From assembly GCA_022573935.1 (NCBI GenBank), contig JACZTE010000068.1:1-6104 (forward strand): a DNA stretch of 6,104 nt, written 5' to 3'. The notes beneath the pieces were generated by a model. That model did not search any database. It saw only the letters and a program-made list of their open reading frames with translations, and was not told where the DNA came from. Source of the stretch: Chloroflexota bacterium (GTDB lineage: Bacteria > Chloroflexota > Dehalococcoidia > DSTF01 > RBG-16-68-14). The position numbers and the translations under genes are program-made. Positions 5,374-6,104 of this stretch are shown here, one piece after another (position 1 is the first letter of the stretch; every line of letters starts with the position of its first letter).

Positions 5374-5401
5374 TTGCCGCTACCGCCTGTAATGCTATTA
5401 C
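5374..5401 (+). promoter_or_regulatory. Weak sigma70-like promoter candidate for gltB
   Basis: TTGCCG (5374-5379) and TATTAC (5396-5401) are 16 bases apart, each matching four of six consensus positions. The AT-rich context supports melting. The pair lies directly after the inverted repeat and 28 bases before the gltB ATG. Such matches occur by chance, so this is only a candidate. Confidence 0.3.
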
Positions 5402-5429
5402 GACGGTATTTTATTAACTTAGAGGAAAA

Positions 5430-6104
5430 ATGGAACAGTACAGCCCACTCTATCGTCCGGAACAGGAGCGTGACGCCTGTGGCGTCGGCTTCGTCGCCGA
5501 CGTTTCCGGCAAGCGCTCGCACCGCATCCTGGACATGGCGCTGGGGTGCGTCACCAACCTGACGCACCGCGGCGCGCTGGACGCCGACGCCAAGACCGGC
5601 GACGGCGCCGGCGTGCTATTCCAGCTCCCCCACGCCTTCTTCGCCGGCGAGGCGGAGCGGCTGGGCAACCGCCCATCACGGCCGGAGGAGCTGGCCGTCG
5701 GCATGATCTTCCTGCCCGGCCGCGACGACGAAGCAGCCCGCCGCTGCCGCGAGGCGCTGGAGGGCGCCGCCGGCCACTACGGCCTGCCCGTCCTCGGCTG
5801 GCGGGAGGTGCCGCTCGACGCCTCGGTCCTCGGCGACGCCGCCGCCCGCAGCCAGCCTCGCATCGAGCAGATCCTGCTGGGGCGTCGCGACGGCTTGGCC
5901 GACGACGAGTTCGAGCGGCTGCTCTACCTCGTCCGCAGAGAGGCGGAGCGTTGGGCAAATGAGGAGGGCATCGCTGACTTCTACGTGCCCTCGCTCTCCC
6001 ACCGAACCATCATCTATAAGGGGCTGCTCGTCGCCCACCAGCTAAAGAAGGTTTACCAAGACCTGGATAACCCCAAGTTCGAGCCGTCGCTGGCCGTCTT
6101 CCAC
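5430..6104 (+). CDS. gltB: Glutamate synthase large subunit, N-terminal part (runs off the window)
   Basis: Glutamate synthase transfers the amide nitrogen of glutamine to 2-oxoglutarate, giving two glutamates. The 225 codons present have no stop and cover only the start of the class II glutamine amidotransferase domain of a protein usually near 1,500 residues. Key evidence is DACGVGFVADVSG, with C17 as the expected N-terminal nucleophile after removal of a 16-residue propeptide, followed by THRGALDADAKTGDGAGV (about 49-66) and the later SHRTIIYKGLL (190-200). The start is ATG 5430 with AGAGGA at 5421-5426, a rather short spacing. The mature enzyme carries an Fe-S cluster in its synthase half, not visible here, so it is a plausible SUF client. 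It probably forms a separate transcription unit. Whether it is the NADPH- or ferredoxin-dependent type cannot be told from this part. Confidence 0.93.
   Translation, partial: MEQYSPLYRPEQERDACGVGFVADVSGKRSHRILDMALGCVTNLTHRGALDADAKTGDGAGVLFQLPHAFFAGEAERLGNRPSRPEELAVGMIFLPGRDDEAARRCREALEGAAGHYGLPVLGWREVPLDASVLGDAAARSQPRIEQILLGRRDGLADDEFERLLYLVRREAERWANEEGIADFYVPSLSHRTIIYKGLLVAHQLKKVYQDLDNPKFEPSLAVFH

Larger units (their letters stand above)
5295..5429 (+). other. sufT-gltB spacer
   Basis: This 135-bp gap begins GC-rich and turns clearly AT-rich from about 5350, unlike the rest of the window. I see no strong GC hairpin followed by a T-run, so no intrinsic terminator can be named for the suf operon. 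The AT-rich half holds an inverted repeat (5350-5367) and a weak promoter-like pair, consistent with gltB starting its own transcript. Confidence 0.5.

Noticed and set aside
5546..5962. 138-codon plus-strand and overlapping minus-strand frames within the gltB region
   Set aside because: They are Arg/Ala/Pro-rich and out of phase with the clear glutamate synthase frame that starts at 5430 and stays open to the window end.

Overview
The window is a GC-rich bacterial stretch carrying most of a SUF iron-sulfur cluster assembly operon, all on the + strand. The gene order is [3' end of sufB]-sufD-Rieske ferredoxin-DinB-like gene-sufS-sufU-sufT, followed by the 5' part of a glutamate synthase large-subunit gene that runs off the window end. 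A SufU-type scaffold next to SufS, a small Rieske protein inside the operon, and a terminal MIP18/SufT gene fit Actinomycetota or Chloroflexota-like lineages better than Proteobacteria. I lean towards Chloroflexota, but this is an inference from gene order and composition, not an identification.

Region 1 (1-819) is the anomaly. A ribosome-binding site and GTG start open a 250-codon frame. Residues 1 to about 187 look like the start of a STAND/NACHT-like P-loop NTPase. Residues from about 188 to the end are an almost textbook SufB C-terminus. The join falls in frame at the conserved HEA(S/T) motif of SufB and coincides with a shift in base composition. SufC and the first seven-eighths or so of SufB are absent. 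This is either a real recombination that decapitated the operon and made a chimeric gene, or a metagenome assembly chimera. The sequence alone cannot decide.

Region 2 (820-3118) holds sufD, a 111-bp intergenic gap with a 7-nt tandem repeat and palindromic repeat units, the Rieske gene, and a DinB/ClbS-like four-helix-bundle gene that overlaps the Rieske stop codon by ATGA. Region 3 (3119-3249) is a gap with four successive hairpins, three of them perfect 8-bp stems with 2-3 nt loops. Region 4 (3250-5294) is sufS-sufU-sufT, with a 26-nt sufS/sufU overlap and a 22-nt gap before sufT. Region 5 (5295-6104) is a partly AT-rich spacer with an inverted repeat and a weak promoter-like pair, then gltB.

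Functionally, SufS takes sulfur from cysteine as a persulfide and SufU accepts it. The SufBCD complex, of which only SufD is intact here, builds the cluster, and SufT helps deliver it. The Rieske protein is itself an Fe-S protein, and glutamate synthase is an Fe-S enzyme, so both are plausible clients. The DinB-like protein has no established role in this pathway. No tRNA, rRNA, CRISPR array or transposase gene was seen.
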